Assembly (NCBI GenBank): GCA_030374805.1
Contig: JARGSG010000006.1
Span: 1 to 64,000 of the forward strand
Source: Gracilaria gracilis
Lineage: Eukaryota; Rhodophyta; Florideophyceae; Gracilariales; Gracilariaceae
DNA length: 64,000 bases
Reading direction: 5' to 3'
Positions 50,859 through 62,000 of this stretch are shown here, piece by piece. Each line of letters begins with the position of its first letter. Position 1 is the stretch's first letter. Below the pieces are notes generated by a model. That model was not told the DNA's origin. It searched no databases and saw nothing but the letters and a program-made list of their open reading frames with translations. The position numbers and the translations under genes are program-made.

Positions 50859-53233
50859 CTACCATGCTTGTTTCTATACGCGTTTTATGCTTTGAAGTAG
50901 CTCATCGACGCTCACCGCAGATGCTCTATGAATAAATGCCTCTATGCTTTTGTGTTTCGCTTGTTTCAAGAATCACATAAAACGGATTGAATTTGTCATT
51001 AGAAGAGTTGGCATGTTCTCTTTCATTATTGAGCACAATCGCATTGTTTATTGTATTCTATTTATCTCTTTGTGACTGGGAGATAGATCTCAGGGGGAGC
51101 AAATGCTAAAGGTGCTGTGCTACATCGTAGAAGAAGCGCCATTCTCACCGGAGGATACTGCTCTTAAAAGGGTAGGGTGAGCAACGAAACGACAGCGAAG
51201 AGATGGAAGAGCGCGTGACGGTAACATTGAGATCAACAGAGAGTAAGACGATACTGCTCAATAATCAGAATACCAATCTACCTGGTAAGAAGAAAAAGAC
51301 CAAATCTCAGATACTCTTCATTCCTTGTTGGATTTGTACCTCGATTTGTTTACACTCATCTCCACGAATAAGAGAAGGGATATGTTCATGTCCTTGAAAC
51401 AATAAAACTGGTGCAACGACAGCTGAAAAACTGTTTGCTGAACATCAAGAAACTAAAATGAATGTCTCAAGCGGCAACGGTTATTCAGTCGAAGAAGCAC
51501 AAACTATGAACAAACAAATACGAAAAGGCGTTTTGTTCAACTTATTAGAAGACAAGCTCTACTAGAATCATGTGGAATTCGGCACTTCACAAATTATTCA
51601 TCAGAATTACGCACACTAAGCTTCTCTAGCTAGAGTTATCGCCAGGCCTGGTTGTCGCAAAGCTTCTTCAGCTCCATTTTCTTTTATGTTCACAATACAA
51701 TCCAGGATTATGCCTCTGTATTGTAAGCCAAGGCTCTCTTATTATTCGGCAAGATGCTTCCCTGCATGCAAGCAAGATATCTAGCAGGGACATATTTTTG
51801 ACAAGGGTTGACCGCAGAAGTAGATTTATTTGAGCAAATAAGGCTGTGTAGTGCTACATCATGACTTGGCCGACGCTGCGAGCAGCTTCGCCGATCTCCA
51901 TCAGTTGGTCTGTTGACCAACGATCTCTCCGTCAGTTGTTCGGTTGATCAACGATCTTAGATCTCTTTGCTCTTCGTCGTTTTGTAGCACGTTTTACTAC
52001 CCGCCCACCACACCCGGGAACAGTATGTGCTTCTGGATCATACTGCAGGAGCTCAGTTCTTCTGAGCTTCACGCGACATGCTTTCTAAGCTATCGCGATC
52101 CCTTTCTCCCAAGCCGTAAAGATCTGTCCCTCGGCAACAGCCTCGGAGCGAAGAATAAGAAAGCAGAAAAAGAGAGATTCAGAAAATAAAGTCTGTGTCA
52201 TCGGGGAATGGTGAGCAATGTGTTGTGCTTGACCGCGGAACTTCTCGTTGAAATCGAGTGTCGGAATTGATGACATCCCGGCCCAACTGCACCTGAGAGT
52301 GCCTTCGGAGGACACTTGTCAGAGGCAGAGCAAGCTGGAGTAGTTCCAGTTGAACAAGTGTCAAGTCAATAGTTTCCTACTTTCGTAGTTATACGTCTTC
52401 AATTCGAATATAGTATTCTGATTGCGTAACAGAAATATGATGCGGGTGAGATGTGGACAGCTCTTCTTCCATGTGAGCACTATTGGTAGACAGGCATTTT
52501 GCCATTGGGGTTACCAATTCAAACGATTTCTGTTTTCCACCCCAAGCTTCATCTTCGAAACCTACTCGAAGAGCATTCGAAAAGCAACCCTCTTCATTTG
52601 ATGCAGTGGCGTGTGGCCAATGAAAGAAAATCAGATAGAAAATGCAACAACACTCCTGTTCATGTTTGCAAGAACCAAGCAGTAGGCGTGCACATTCCGA
52701 ACGAGGAATAGCTACAGCCTACTCTAATTGCCTGCAGTTTGAGCTCTGATCTATGTATCAGAATGTGAACATGTTCCATCAAGACCTCTCTGCTATACTA
52801 TCTTACACGGTAAACCCGTTATCTTGGTTGTTTTTCTTCGACTTGCGATAAATATTTTGGATTTCTCTTAAACATATCTTCTTGTAGGCTCTCTGGCGAA
52901 TCACCATGGAGTTGATAACATTTCTTTGCTCCCATGTTCCAAGCCGTTTTCGTATAACATACTGAAACAGCTTGGAAAGAGAGAACTTGTTCCACGTTCA
53001 TCATGAATTTTCAACCGTTGTAGTTTAACACAGATACAACAATTCTAGGCTAAGGACTCCAAAATTCATTGGATAAAAACGTTGTGAACTGTGAGAGATT
53101 GTTGTGAGCTGCGATGAGCTTCGAGTGTAACGATATCCATTCCATTTCATTCCACGCCCAAACCGTTTTTGGTTCGCCCTCTCTCTTCTAGCAATTGAAA
53201 CGCGGACATACCCAGACACACCCTTGCGGAGTC
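50859..53233. other. Gene-poor interval, no gene supported
   Basis: About 2.4 kb with only accidental frames (for example 51,203-51,397 +, 52,085-52,315 -). A two-copy imperfect tandem of about 30 bp lies near 51,893-51,958 (units CGATCTCCATCAGTTGGTCT and CGATCTCTCCGTCAGTTGTT). Confidence 0.4.
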
Positions 53234-53240
53234 TATAAAA
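53234..53240 (+). promoter_or_regulatory. TATA box of the three-module Cys-rich gene
   Basis: TATAAAA, 65 nt before ATG 53,299. Confidence 0.6.
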
Positions 53241-53298
53241 GCTCCAAGCCCCACCTTCCAAACCGGAAGCCACCTTCCTTGGTCAAGAATCTGTCGCC

Positions 53299-54204
53299 AT
53301 GCTTGTTTCCTTAGTCTTCGTTCTGATAAGCATCGCCTTCGTCCAAGCCAAGACGATTGCGTTGCTGGAATGCAGCGCCAGCGTGTGTTCTAGTATTGGG
53401 GCAGCTGGTCTCTGTTCTTTCACCGAAGGCACACAATCCAAGACCATCACATGTCGCAAGTTTTCAAAGACGGAACGATCGATACAACAATGTGACTTTG
53501 CCTGCATTCAGATATGTCTCCCCGAGGAAGAACAGCCGATAGCAAATACTGGGAAACGCTTCTGCTCTGATTGTCATTTGCGTTCCGCGAGTTGCGCGTC
53601 TCACTACAAAATTTTCTTCGCTCCGCAAGCACCTCCTCCAACTATAAGACCAATCCCGCTCCCTCCGAAGTGTTCTCTCCTCTTCTGCAGTCGAAATGGA
53701 AGCAAAGCGAGGTGCTTCCTTCCGGGCCGTAGGGCCAAGCTGATTACCTGTGGAGAGTGGCCGTCGCTTGACACGGAGGCGTGTCCGAGAGCTGTGTGTA
53801 AAATCTTGTGCCATTTGCCAGCTGAAGGAAGGGTTTGTGACAACCGATGCCCAGACTGCGCGTTCTTCAGCCTCAGTTGCGAATCGAACTTTGAGCTTTA
53901 CGCACCCGAAGTGTGCATCCCCGAGCCTCCGACAGTGCCCGACTGCTCACTTGAGTTGTGTTCTGAGCGAGGCAGTGCTGCAAAATGCCGCTTTGGTAGG
54001 AAGAACATCACGTGTAGAGATTGGCCCACGCTGCACCGGAGCGCATGTCCAGTGATCGTGTGTTTGATTGCTTGTGATCTACCACCCACGGGTGCGGTGT
54101 GCAACAATACTTGCCCATCTTGTGCTTTCTTTGCCGCCAGCTGCCGCACCCGCTTTGAACTGTTTGCGCCGAAATCTTGTCCCCTGGACGCAATCTCGAA
54201 TTGA
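53299..54204 (+). CDS. Secreted protein with three tandem cysteine-rich modules
   Basis: 301 residues from ATG 53,299. Signal peptide 1-17. Three modules of about 80 residues follow (about 20-105, 125-205 and 215-295), with the pattern CSLxxCSxxGSxAKC, ITCxxWPxL, ACPxxVCxxxC, GxVCxNxCPxCAFF and CxxxFELFAP; each holds roughly ten Cys. The first module has diverged more, the second and third are closest. Pro-rich linkers (QAPPPTIRPIPLPP, PEPPTVPD) join them. This implies a stepwise tandem duplication of a disulfide domain, different from the CX2CX5C type at 40,986. Extracellular role inferred. No named domain recognised. Confidence 0.8.
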   Translation: MLVSLVFVLISIAFVQAKTIALLECSASVCSSIGAAGLCSFTEGTQSKTITCRKFSKTERSIQQCDFACIQICLPEEEQPIANTGKRFCSDCHLRSASCASHYKIFFAPQAPPPTIRPIPLPPKCSLLFCSRNGSKARCFLPGRRAKLITCGEWPSLDTEACPRAVCKILCHLPAEGRVCDNRCPDCAFFSLSCESNFELYAPEVCIPEPPTVPDCSLELCSERGSAAKCRFGRKNITCRDWPTLHRSACPVIVCLIACDLPPTGAVCNNTCPSCAFFAASCRTRFELFAPKSCPLDAISN

Positions 54205-54790
54205 AGATGAAGCGCAGCAGTACCAAAGCGTGCTTCGCCATTTGGGTGATTGATTGGGTGAAAGTGTCACAAGTAAAAGATGTTCATCGCAAGTAACGAA
54301 TTGCACATGTTTCCAGTTCATAGTTTATCCTTCCGTAAATTGAGACCAAACCGTTGCCCGGTTGAAAAGGTCATTTTAGTTTGTTGAGGATTCGCAAACC
54401 TTTCTTCAGCTGGCGTCGAATGCGTTTTATATGTTTCAACGTGTTGAACATTTTGTTTGGCATTTACGCGGAGATGAGTGAATACAAAGCAAGGTACAAT
54501 TGCGCCAAGCAATGAAGAGTACCTAACTAAGATATGATTTTCTTCCAACCATATGCAAGATTGGTGGCCGTTTTCCGACTGTCCCGTACGGACGCTGAGT
54601 CAACAATTTGCAAACGTGTGTCGTGAGCGCACGTGGGCACGTGGGCACGTGGCAGCGGTGGCACTTGTGTACACGTAGAGGAACAGGCGATGGGCGAGGA
54701 CCAAGTCACAATGTGAGATGCAACGGATGCCCCACGGCCTGAGATGCAACGGGTGTGAAAGGACGGCCATGATGGCGTGTTTATCTAAAG
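54205..54790. other. Transition into the GC-rich block, no gene
   Basis: Normal composition until about 54,600, then sharply GC-rich. The antisense frame 54,600-55,223 is a consequence of that composition. Confidence 0.4.
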
Positions 54791-55825
54791 CTACGCGGGC
54801 GTATGGTGGTTGAGAAAGGGCGCGAGATGCACGTCGGCGTCGCGCTGCGCGTCGAGCAGCACGGCGGCGGAGCGGCGAAGTAGCTCGAGCTCGTCGTCGT
54901 CGAGCTGCGGCACGAGCGGGCGGCCGACGGCGCCAACGCCCAGGCGCACGGGCAGCGACAGGAACACGTCGTGCGGCACGGCCGCAAAGGTGCCGGCGGC
55001 CACGCGCGTGGAGACGGCGCGCACGCTGACGCGCGGCGACAGCACGCAGCGCGCCAGGTCGGCGCACGACTCGCCCACGGCGGTGGCGGTGTAGCCCTTG
55101 TGGCGGATGATGTCGGCCGCGGCGCCGCGCACCTCCGCCAGTAGCTCGTCGCGCGCGGCCGCCGCCTCCAGGTCGGTGGACAGCGCGCGCAGCGGCAGCC
55201 CGCCCACGCTGGCGATGGACCACGGCGCCAGCGACGAGTCGCCGTGCTCGCCGATCACGAAGGCGTGTACTTCGCGCGCCGCCACGCGCGCGCGTCGCGC
55301 CAGCGCGCTGGTCAGTCGCGCCGAGTCTAGGTTGGTGCCCGACCCGATCACGCGCGCTGCTGCGTCGCCGTCGCCCGCCAGACGCGCCGTCACGTACGTC
55401 AGCACGTCCACCGGGTTGGACACCACCACCACGATGGCGGTGGGCGACAGCGCCACCAGCTGCGGCACGAACGAACCCAGGATGGCCACGTTGCGCTTCA
55501 GCAGCTGCAGTCGAGACTCGCCGTCGCGCTGCCGCGCGCCCGCCGTGATGAACACCACGTCCGAGTGCGCCGTCGCCGCCACGTCGCTGCAGTGCTCGAT
55601 GGACAGCGCGTGGCGCACCGCCATGGCGTCGCGCAGATCCAGCGCCTCCGACTCGGCGCGCGCCGCCACCACGTCCATCAGCACCAGGTGCGTGGCCAGC
55701 GCGCCCCGCGCCAGCGCGCCCGCGATGGCCGCGCCCACGCGGCCCATGCCCACCACCGAGATGCGCCGCGTCGCCTTCATGGCGCTGGCGCCCATCGCCT
55801 TGGCTTGCGCTGCGGTCGCTTCCAT
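54791..55825 (-). CDS. ldh: L-lactate dehydrogenase
   Basis: 344 residues from ATG 55,825. The reaction is the NAD-dependent interconversion of pyruvate and L-lactate in the cytosol. The Rossmann motif is GMGRVG (26-31), Asp51 gives NAD preference, and the substrate loop GARQRDGESR carries Gln99 (the LDH-specific position, Arg in malate dehydrogenases) and Arg105. SNPVD has Asn137, TNLDSAR has Asp167 and Arg170, and GEHGD has catalytic His194. The N-terminal 16 residues are an extra tail. The gene is extremely GC-rich, unlike its surroundings. It faces a paralogue at 56,100 across a 274-bp gap, so they may share a promoter. A single-exon eukaryotic LDH with such composition could be an acquired gene; this is inference. 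Confidence 0.88.
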   Translation of the reverse strand: MEATAAQAKAMGASAMKATRRISVVGMGRVGAAIAGALARGALATHLVLMDVVAARAESEALDLRDAMAVRHALSIEHCSDVAATAHSDVVFITAGARQRDGESRLQLLKRNVAILGSFVPQLVALSPTAIVVVVSNPVDVLTYVTARLAGDGDAAARVIGSGTNLDSARLTSALARRARVAAREVHAFVIGEHGDSSLAPWSIASVGGLPLRALSTDLEAAAARDELLAEVRGAAADIIRHKGYTATAVGESCADLARCVLSPRVSVRAVSTRVAAGTFAAVPHDVFLSLPVRLGVGAVGRPLVPQLDDDELELLRRSAAVLLDAQRDADVHLAPFLNHHTPA

Positions 55826-56099
55826 CGTGTGCTGCCCGCGGAGGGGGGTGTCTCTCTACTCTAGAGGAGTCTCTACGGTGATAGTGCTAGAGATATCTAC
55901 CACAAACCAGCCCGAATTCCGAAAAACACTTCACGTCAATTCGAAAGACACTTTGAGAGAGTCTCGAGTCTCAAGAACAAGGCACTTGAGGCCCTTTGCT
56001 TGAAGAGCCCTCTGCCCTCACAAATCCGAACACACCGCCATCGCCTATCTACAGCCCACTCACTGCCACATTCACGAGCTGAGAGCCGCGCACGCCGCC
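55826..56099. promoter_or_regulatory. Bidirectional promoter region of the LDH-family pair
   Basis: 274 bp between divergent starts. It contains GAGTCTCGAGTCTC and TCTCTACTCTAGAGGAGTC, palindromic GAGTC/GACTC arrangements that could bind a dimeric factor. No TATA box is evident on either strand. Confidence 0.45.
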
Positions 56100-57197
56100 A
56101 TGTCCGTGTTCCCCGCCGCCGCGCGCGCCGCCGCGGACAGCACGCAGCGCCGCGTGTCACTGATCGGGCTGTCCGAGATAGGGCGCGCCTTCGCGCTGTC
56201 GCTGGTGGCGCGAAACTGCGCCACGCACCTCACGCTGGTAGACAAGCACTACCACCGCGCAAAGGGCGAGGCGCTAGACCTGCAAGACGCGCTACCCTTC
56301 CTGCCGGACATCCACCTGTCGCACTCGTCCGACATCCGCGCCACCGCGCACTCGGACGTGATCGTCATCGCCGTGGGCCGCGCCTTTGGTAAGGGGTTCA
56401 GCTCGCGCCTGGAGCTCATCGCGCACAACACGCACCGCGTGGCGCAGGCGGCGTTCGCCGCGGCGGCCGCGTCGCCCGCCGCCGTGCTGCTGGTCGGCAC
56501 GGACCCGGTGGAGGTGATGACGTACGTGGCGGCCAAGGCGGCGGCGCTGGCGCGCCCGCAGCTACCCGAGGGCTACCGCGTGCTGGGCGTGGGCACGGCG
56601 CTGGACGTTGCGCGCATGCGCGTGGCGATTGCGCGCCGCGCCGACGTGCACGCCGCGGACGTGGAGGTGAACATTGTGGGCGGGCACGGCGACCAGCTGG
56701 TGCCGCTGTGGCGCTACTGCCGCGTGCGCGGCATGGCGCTGGCGCACGTTTGCGCCGAGCTGTCGCAGCGCGCCGAGCGCGACGCGCTCACGGAGGAGGT
56801 GCGACAGGCGTCGTTCCGCATCACGGAGGGCAAGCCGGAGGGCTCCAGCGGCGGCACCGGCGAGTGTCTGGCCGACCTCACGCAGTCGCTGCTCACCGGC
56901 GTCGGCAACGTGCGCACCGTGTGTACGCGCGTCACTACGCAGCAAATCGCCGCGCTGCCGCGGCCGGTGTACATGTCCGTGCCGTGCAAGATCGACGCGG
57001 GCGGCGTGGCGGGCATCTTCCCGTTCGAGGTGGACGCCGAGGAGCGACAGCGCCTCTTGGACGCCGCAAGCGAGCTGGCGGACGCGCAGCGGCGCGCAGA
57101 CGCGCAGCTGGCGGAGCTGCAGCCATACCACGGCGTGGTGTCGGTGGCGTTGCCCAACGCTTCGCTGCGCAGCATGGGCTCGTTGCCCATGACGTGA
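56100..57197 (+). CDS. Divergent LDH/MDH-family paralogue with altered active site
   Basis: 365 residues from ATG 56,100. Fold and order follow lactate/malate dehydrogenase: the NAD-site strand, LDLQDALP, GxH catalytic His196 in GGHGD, Arg172 with Asp169 in TALDVAR, Arg103 before LEL. Departures are the glycine-rich loop GLSEIG, where the middle Gly is Ser25; the substrate loop GRAFGKGFSSR, one residue longer and without the Gln of LDH or the MDH Arg at the right spacing; Asp135 where Asn sits in the NPVD motif; and Ala in place of Asn in TNLD. The NAD and substrate preferences are therefore uncertain: it may act on another 2-keto acid, or be a regulatory subunit. It is as GC-rich as its partner. 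Confidence 0.8.
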   Translation: MSVFPAAARAAADSTQRRVSLIGLSEIGRAFALSLVARNCATHLTLVDKHYHRAKGEALDLQDALPFLPDIHLSHSSDIRATAHSDVIVIAVGRAFGKGFSSRLELIAHNTHRVAQAAFAAAAASPAAVLLVGTDPVEVMTYVAAKAAALARPQLPEGYRVLGVGTALDVARMRVAIARRADVHAADVEVNIVGGHGDQLVPLWRYCRVRGMALAHVCAELSQRAERDALTEEVRQASFRITEGKPEGSSGGTGECLADLTQSLLTGVGNVRTVCTRVTTQQIAALPRPVYMSVPCKIDAGGVAGIFPFEVDAEERQRLLDAASELADAQRRADAQLAELQPYHGVVSVALPNASLRSMGSLPMT

Positions 57198-58501
57198 GCT
57201 ATGACAAAAAGTTATAAAGTAGTTCACAACTTCGCCAACCGACAGCTTCGGGGAGGGCGACTTGGTATATACGTGGGATGGCTGTACCGAAGGTAGATAT
57301 AGATACCCTTGGGTATCTACGTACAAGTTATCGACCAAGGCGAGACAACAATATGAAGGCCCCGAGGCGGAGCCGAGGTTTAGACGTTTTGCCAACGAGG
57401 CTGCCTCCAATCTCATCAACTGCACAAAACAATGGCAAGCGCTCCGCGTATCGTCACAAGCAATTATTGCTCACACCAGCGCTGTTCTTCAAGATGCATT
57501 TGGTTGCTTTCCATCAGCTTCGTGTCTTCCACCAACGCACTTTCCAGCAGCCGTCCAAAAAGTACAGCTCAGTCACCAATCGTGATCGTCCCTGCATCCA
57601 CTTGAGCTTTTCACTCCTGCCTTGCAGATACCTTCGAAGGTATCTACTGTATCAAACTTTTGTAACGCCATTTATTGCTGTTTACCGTAATCACAAGTAT
57701 CACACGAGCCTAGAGAAAGGAAAGATAAATCGTTGTTAGATATGATTAGAGAATGGCCGTCACGGTTTTTGGCCTTCTTTAAGATGGAGAACTATCTCTG
57801 AATAGAACTACTGCCGCCTCGGAATAAGGGGCGGCTGCCCATAATAAAGAAGAAGATCACGCGAGTAATTGCGCATCTCAATGGCTCGTCCGTTATGTTC
57901 TACGCCTATCCAGCCGAGCACTCTTTGTGTCGGTTTCCGCCGCTGCGCTTGTTCATGTATCGACGCAGCGCCAACAGAAAACCCCACATCCGACTGCTAC
58001 GTCAGCAATCGCATTGCACCCAACATCTCCCTCCCTCTGCCCATGTACGAGCTGCATCGAGTGCTCGCAGCCCTCGAGTACTCTCAGCCCTCGAGTATTC
58101 TCAGCTCTCGAGTGCCCTCAGCCCTCCAGAGCGTCCAACCTCCTCGCATCACTGTCCCATTCCACCCATTACTTACGAGCGCAACTTGCATATCCTACTG
58201 CTAATGCGCTCTTATCACTTTTGTTCATGTGTCCGCCAAACACGCATCTCTACCATATCCTGTCCTCTCGGCCGTGCAGGACAAGTTCGAACAGTTTGTT
58301 CATCGATACCTAGTCTCGAATCAACCCTCTTGACCATTGTAGTGCTGCGTCCTGAATGCTATATCAACCGCCGCACCACCTTTCCCCACCACCTTTCCCC
58401 ACCACCCGGTCTCTCCCGTTCGCCCCCACAGCCTTCAACCCACATCATATTCAATCATTCATCGCCCTACCTAGTGGTCCCATCAAGCCCAACGAACCCA
58501 C
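57198..58501. other. Intergenic region with 17-bp tandem repeat
   Basis: The composition returns to normal here. Four copies of a 17-bp unit (consensus CTCGAGTNCTCTCAGCC) lie at 58,056-58,123. The overlapping frames (57,895-58,638) are His/Ser/Pro-rich readings of this pyrimidine-rich stretch. The segment at 57,765-57,805 resembles 36,976. Confidence 0.4.
58056..58123 (+). repeat. 17-bp tandem repeat, four copies
   Basis: Units start at 58,056, 58,073, 58,090 and 58,107; each has TCGAGT and CTC(A/G)AGC-type ends. Confidence 0.75.
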
Positions 58502-59008
58502 ATGGCATTGCTACGCATTGCAGCGCTCATTCTCACCGCATTCGTCCTTGCTCACGCCTGGTGTCCGCCAGGCCAGGAATTGGTCACAGACGGGGACTTC
58601 TGCCTTCGTTGCCAGACCAACTTCTTCAAGTCGGGTGAGGGCCCTGAAAAGTGCAAGCCATGCCCGCCAAACTCCTTCTCCGTGTTTGGTTCTGTTTCTT
58701 GCAAATCATGCCCTCCGAACACGGTGCTCCTTTCTGACGACACTTGCGGTTCTTGTCCAGCAGGTTCTTTTTACATCGATATAAGTCAAGACTGCGTCCA
58801 ATGCTTTCCTGGAACCTTCACTTCCACACCAAATATTCTCCCTGAATGTCACGAATGTCCAGAGAATTCGTTCTCTCGCCGCGGCGGTACGGAGTGCTTC
58901 TCCTGCCCTCCCGGAAAGGTTTACATAGCCGAGACCAAGAGCTGTGAAGTATGTCCGGCCGGAACCAAGTATTCAGAGTACATCTTGCAGTGTGAGCAAT
59001 ATTCGTAA
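58502..59008 (+). CDS. Secreted GCC2/GCC3-like cysteine-repeat protein
   Basis: 168 residues from ATG 58,502. Signal peptide 1-19 (LLRIAALILTAFVLAHA). The mature part has repeated CPPxSFSxxGxxxCxxC elements (CPPNSFSVFGSVSCKSC, CPAGSFYIDISQDCVQC, CPENSFSRRGGTECFSC), the pattern of GCC2/GCC3 or ephrin-receptor-like Cys repeats of extracellular proteins; five or so units of about 20-25 residues end at residue 168. It is the third distinct Cys-repeat fold type in this island. A wall or signalling role is inferred. Confidence 0.82.
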   Translation: MALLRIAALILTAFVLAHAWCPPGQELVTDGDFCLRCQTNFFKSGEGPEKCKPCPPNSFSVFGSVSCKSCPPNTVLLSDDTCGSCPAGSFYIDISQDCVQCFPGTFTSTPNILPECHECPENSFSRRGGTECFSCPPGKVYIAETKSCEVCPAGTKYSEYILQCEQYS

Positions 59009-62000
59009 TACGAACTTCGTATAATGAGGAGGTTTAGTAAAAAAACTCACATAGGCGATCGGCGCACCGTTCGCCTCTCCGGACTCGGGATGTCGCTAAA
59101 CGCGCCCTTGTGATCGGCGCACCGATCGCTTTCGGACTTGGGACGTCCAAAAACTCACATAGGCGATCGGCGCACCGTTCGCCTCCCCGGACTCGGGATG
59201 TCGCTAAACTCGGCCGCGCAGTCGACCTTGCCGCCGCTGGCATGTCGATCGCCATTCGGACCTTGGTGCTATGTCGTTAAACGGGCCCGGTTAGCTGCTC
59301 GACGGCAGTAGGCACGGAATCGGCCATATGAAGACGGCTCCACCACCGTTTCCCTGACTTTTCCCCACCGTAATTGAACTCTTACGGAGGCATGAATACG
59401 GTCGGGGTTTTTGCAGGGTTTTCTCGGAGGCTACGATGGAGTTGATGGACGCTGACCCGATTTCGAGCTGATTCTTTGGTACTAATGTCGCCGACGATAT
59501 GAGGGTTGGTACAAGAGAATCTTGTCATGATCTTCTGATGGGACAACGTGGTACTAGCAAGAGCGCCTTGTCGTGGTGTGCCCCTCTGCTGATGACCTAC
59601 ACAGAGGGGGAATGAAGAGGTATAATCTGGGAGGAACAAGGCATAAAAGGCGATGATCATCGGTAGCGAGAAGCTCTAACGCAGCCGAGAATACCTTTGA
59701 GATCTAGCGCTTTGTTTACACAACAACTACGTAGCTCGGTGATCGTAGCGCGACGGAACATTTCAAGTTAGCAGCTATATTAGCATACGTAGATAAAGTG
59801 CTGTAGGTATTGGAGGTTCATTAGACAGTGCTTCGGCATAGAGTTCGATTCGAAACAAAGGGAATCGACGACGGATCGTCTAGACAGCTCCTCTCGCAAG
59901 AATCTTATTGCAAGGCAACCGTCCTCCTCTTGTCTCGAATTACCATTGACATACATTATTCGATGTATTATCGCTGTCTACGGGGCTGTGAACGAAATTC
60001 AGAGGCAGAGTTGACATGACGAAGTGGTTCATTTTCTTTCTCGCGATAGACTCGGAAAGAATTCGGGTGGAACAAAACAAGAAACGTTGCTTGTATGATT
60101 AGTAGAGTGTTCCGTTGAGGCCCTTTTCGAATAGACTCAAGACTGAAGGAGTTGCGGGGAATATGTGAGCTCAATGAGCTTCGGTGGGTTTTACAGCAAG
60201 CTGCCGCAACTAGAAAATTGTTGTCAAGCATTTTCAAATTAAAATGCTTGACACGAGGCTCGTTTTTTAATAATGTCAACATTAATGTTGTAAAGCCTCA
60301 AAATCTTTTTCAGTTTATTTTTGGATTTGCAATTTCGCGCTCTCGATGATGTTCGGACAGACAGCCGGTGAGACGTGGACAGCGATGTTTCTGGCGACCG
60401 TGTACACGTAATGAGCTCCCACAGCTTGTGTCCTGACAAGAGGCTCATATCGAAATGTGCCTCGAGTGAACAGTCTGTGATCGGCGTCCAACGTCCACCA
60501 CCAGCGGCCAGAATGTTAGTCATCAACGACCAGAGCAGGGACCGGAATGTTAATCGTTAGCGACCAGCAACCAGAGTATGAACACATCAAGCTTAGTCTC
60601 GTCCACCAAGAGTTTCGGATTTCTCTCTTTGTAGAGCCCGTAAGCGACAAGGAAGCAGAGCTGAAAGCTAAAAGCTGAACTTGTTTGGACTTTGAAGCAA
60701 GTTGTCCGATTTCATAGGCGAAGAAGGATTTGTTGAGGTTGGGACTAGCTATGAACTCACACCTTGAAAACAGATATCCGATCGATGCACAGCAGCGGAA
60801 CTGAAAGGAACAGGTACAAATCTGCCCTTTCAGAGCATCCCTTAGTGCATCTCCCAAGTGAATACGAAGGTACGCAAGAGGTGGAGACTCTGGCTGGCGT
60901 TGATGGCATCTACTCATCTCATCGATTCATATGCAGGATCTGTAGTCGATCATTTCGTGGCGGTATCTTCACTGATCGCCATTCAGACCCGAGCTAGTTT
61001 GAGGAACGCCTTGTACACTATCGAGCAGTCGCGTCTGTTTGTCATCGCCGCATATCCATCTGAACTGTCCACAGATGCTGTCGGGACGCTCTGACAGTGT
61101 TTTGTGACGGGAGGGAGGTGGAATGGTGCAGGTCTCAGCCATGAGACAGCATTCGAGGAGTGCGGGGAGGAATGCGTAGAAACCGTGTGTGGCTTCGGAT
61201 TCGTCTTTCAACAGAACACCTGACTCCTCATTCGTTCGGAAGCGGATCTTACAATATCACTAGGCCACACCATCTTCCACAAGTCTCTGCGGACTCAGGA
61301 CTCCTCGAACGAGAACCATCTTTCAAAGTCGCGTTCTCATTCGACAAACCCAATTTCGAAACTGGGGCCGCCGCTTTTGTTCACTTGTGTATGAATGTAC
61401 AACACTAATCACGTGTCGCGACGAGTCCAAGTACATGTAAGTTACCTTTTGGTACCAAAACGTATCCGAAGTCCAGCTTGGTTTGTCTGGGTGCCCCGTT
61501 CCAAACCATCATGGGGGTTCGTTCTTTTCGTTTATGTGGGTAGGGCCGTATTCAGAGCGTCGTGAACCGTCTCAGTGCCACCCTCGCTGCTTGGCGATGG
61601 TCGATCTAGGACTTTGTTACATGGCAGAAGTGGAGAATAACCGCCAAAAACAGTTCACTTTCCTTATCATCACATCTTGAAGCCGCTTAGGCAGCGCTTG
61701 CGACGACGCAGAGAAAGTCATGCTAGGAATTCGGGATGTGTCGCACTCCCATCTCCTTACTCTTGCACAAGTTTATGGAGAGTAGCGTGGAAATATAGGA
61801 AAGACTGTGGCCAAGGCTTTCGGTCCTTCTCCTATCTTTGACTCAGTTTGAAATCTTGGCTGATTGCCCAACGCCTGTTGGTGCTTCCCACGTGAGTTGC
61901 AAATAACCCCGTACGTATTCCACATCGCTTGTCCCACGGCATAGGCCCATGAGGGCCAAAGAAAGCGTACTCATGAGAGTCCATTTTGGAGTACAAACAT

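Noticed and set aside
54600..55223. Minus-strand ORF of Arg/Ala/His composition overlapping the LDH gene
   Set aside because: Out of frame with LDH; arises from the high GC content that removes stop codons.
56562..57425. Antisense ORFs to the LDH paralogue
   Set aside because: GC-rich composition leaves several frames open; only the 56,100 frame has dehydrogenase motifs.
57895..58638. Three overlapping Ser/Pro/His-rich plus frames before the GCC2/GCC3-like gene
   Set aside because: Pyrimidine-rich sequence with tandem repeats; only the 58,502 frame has a signal peptide and Cys pattern.
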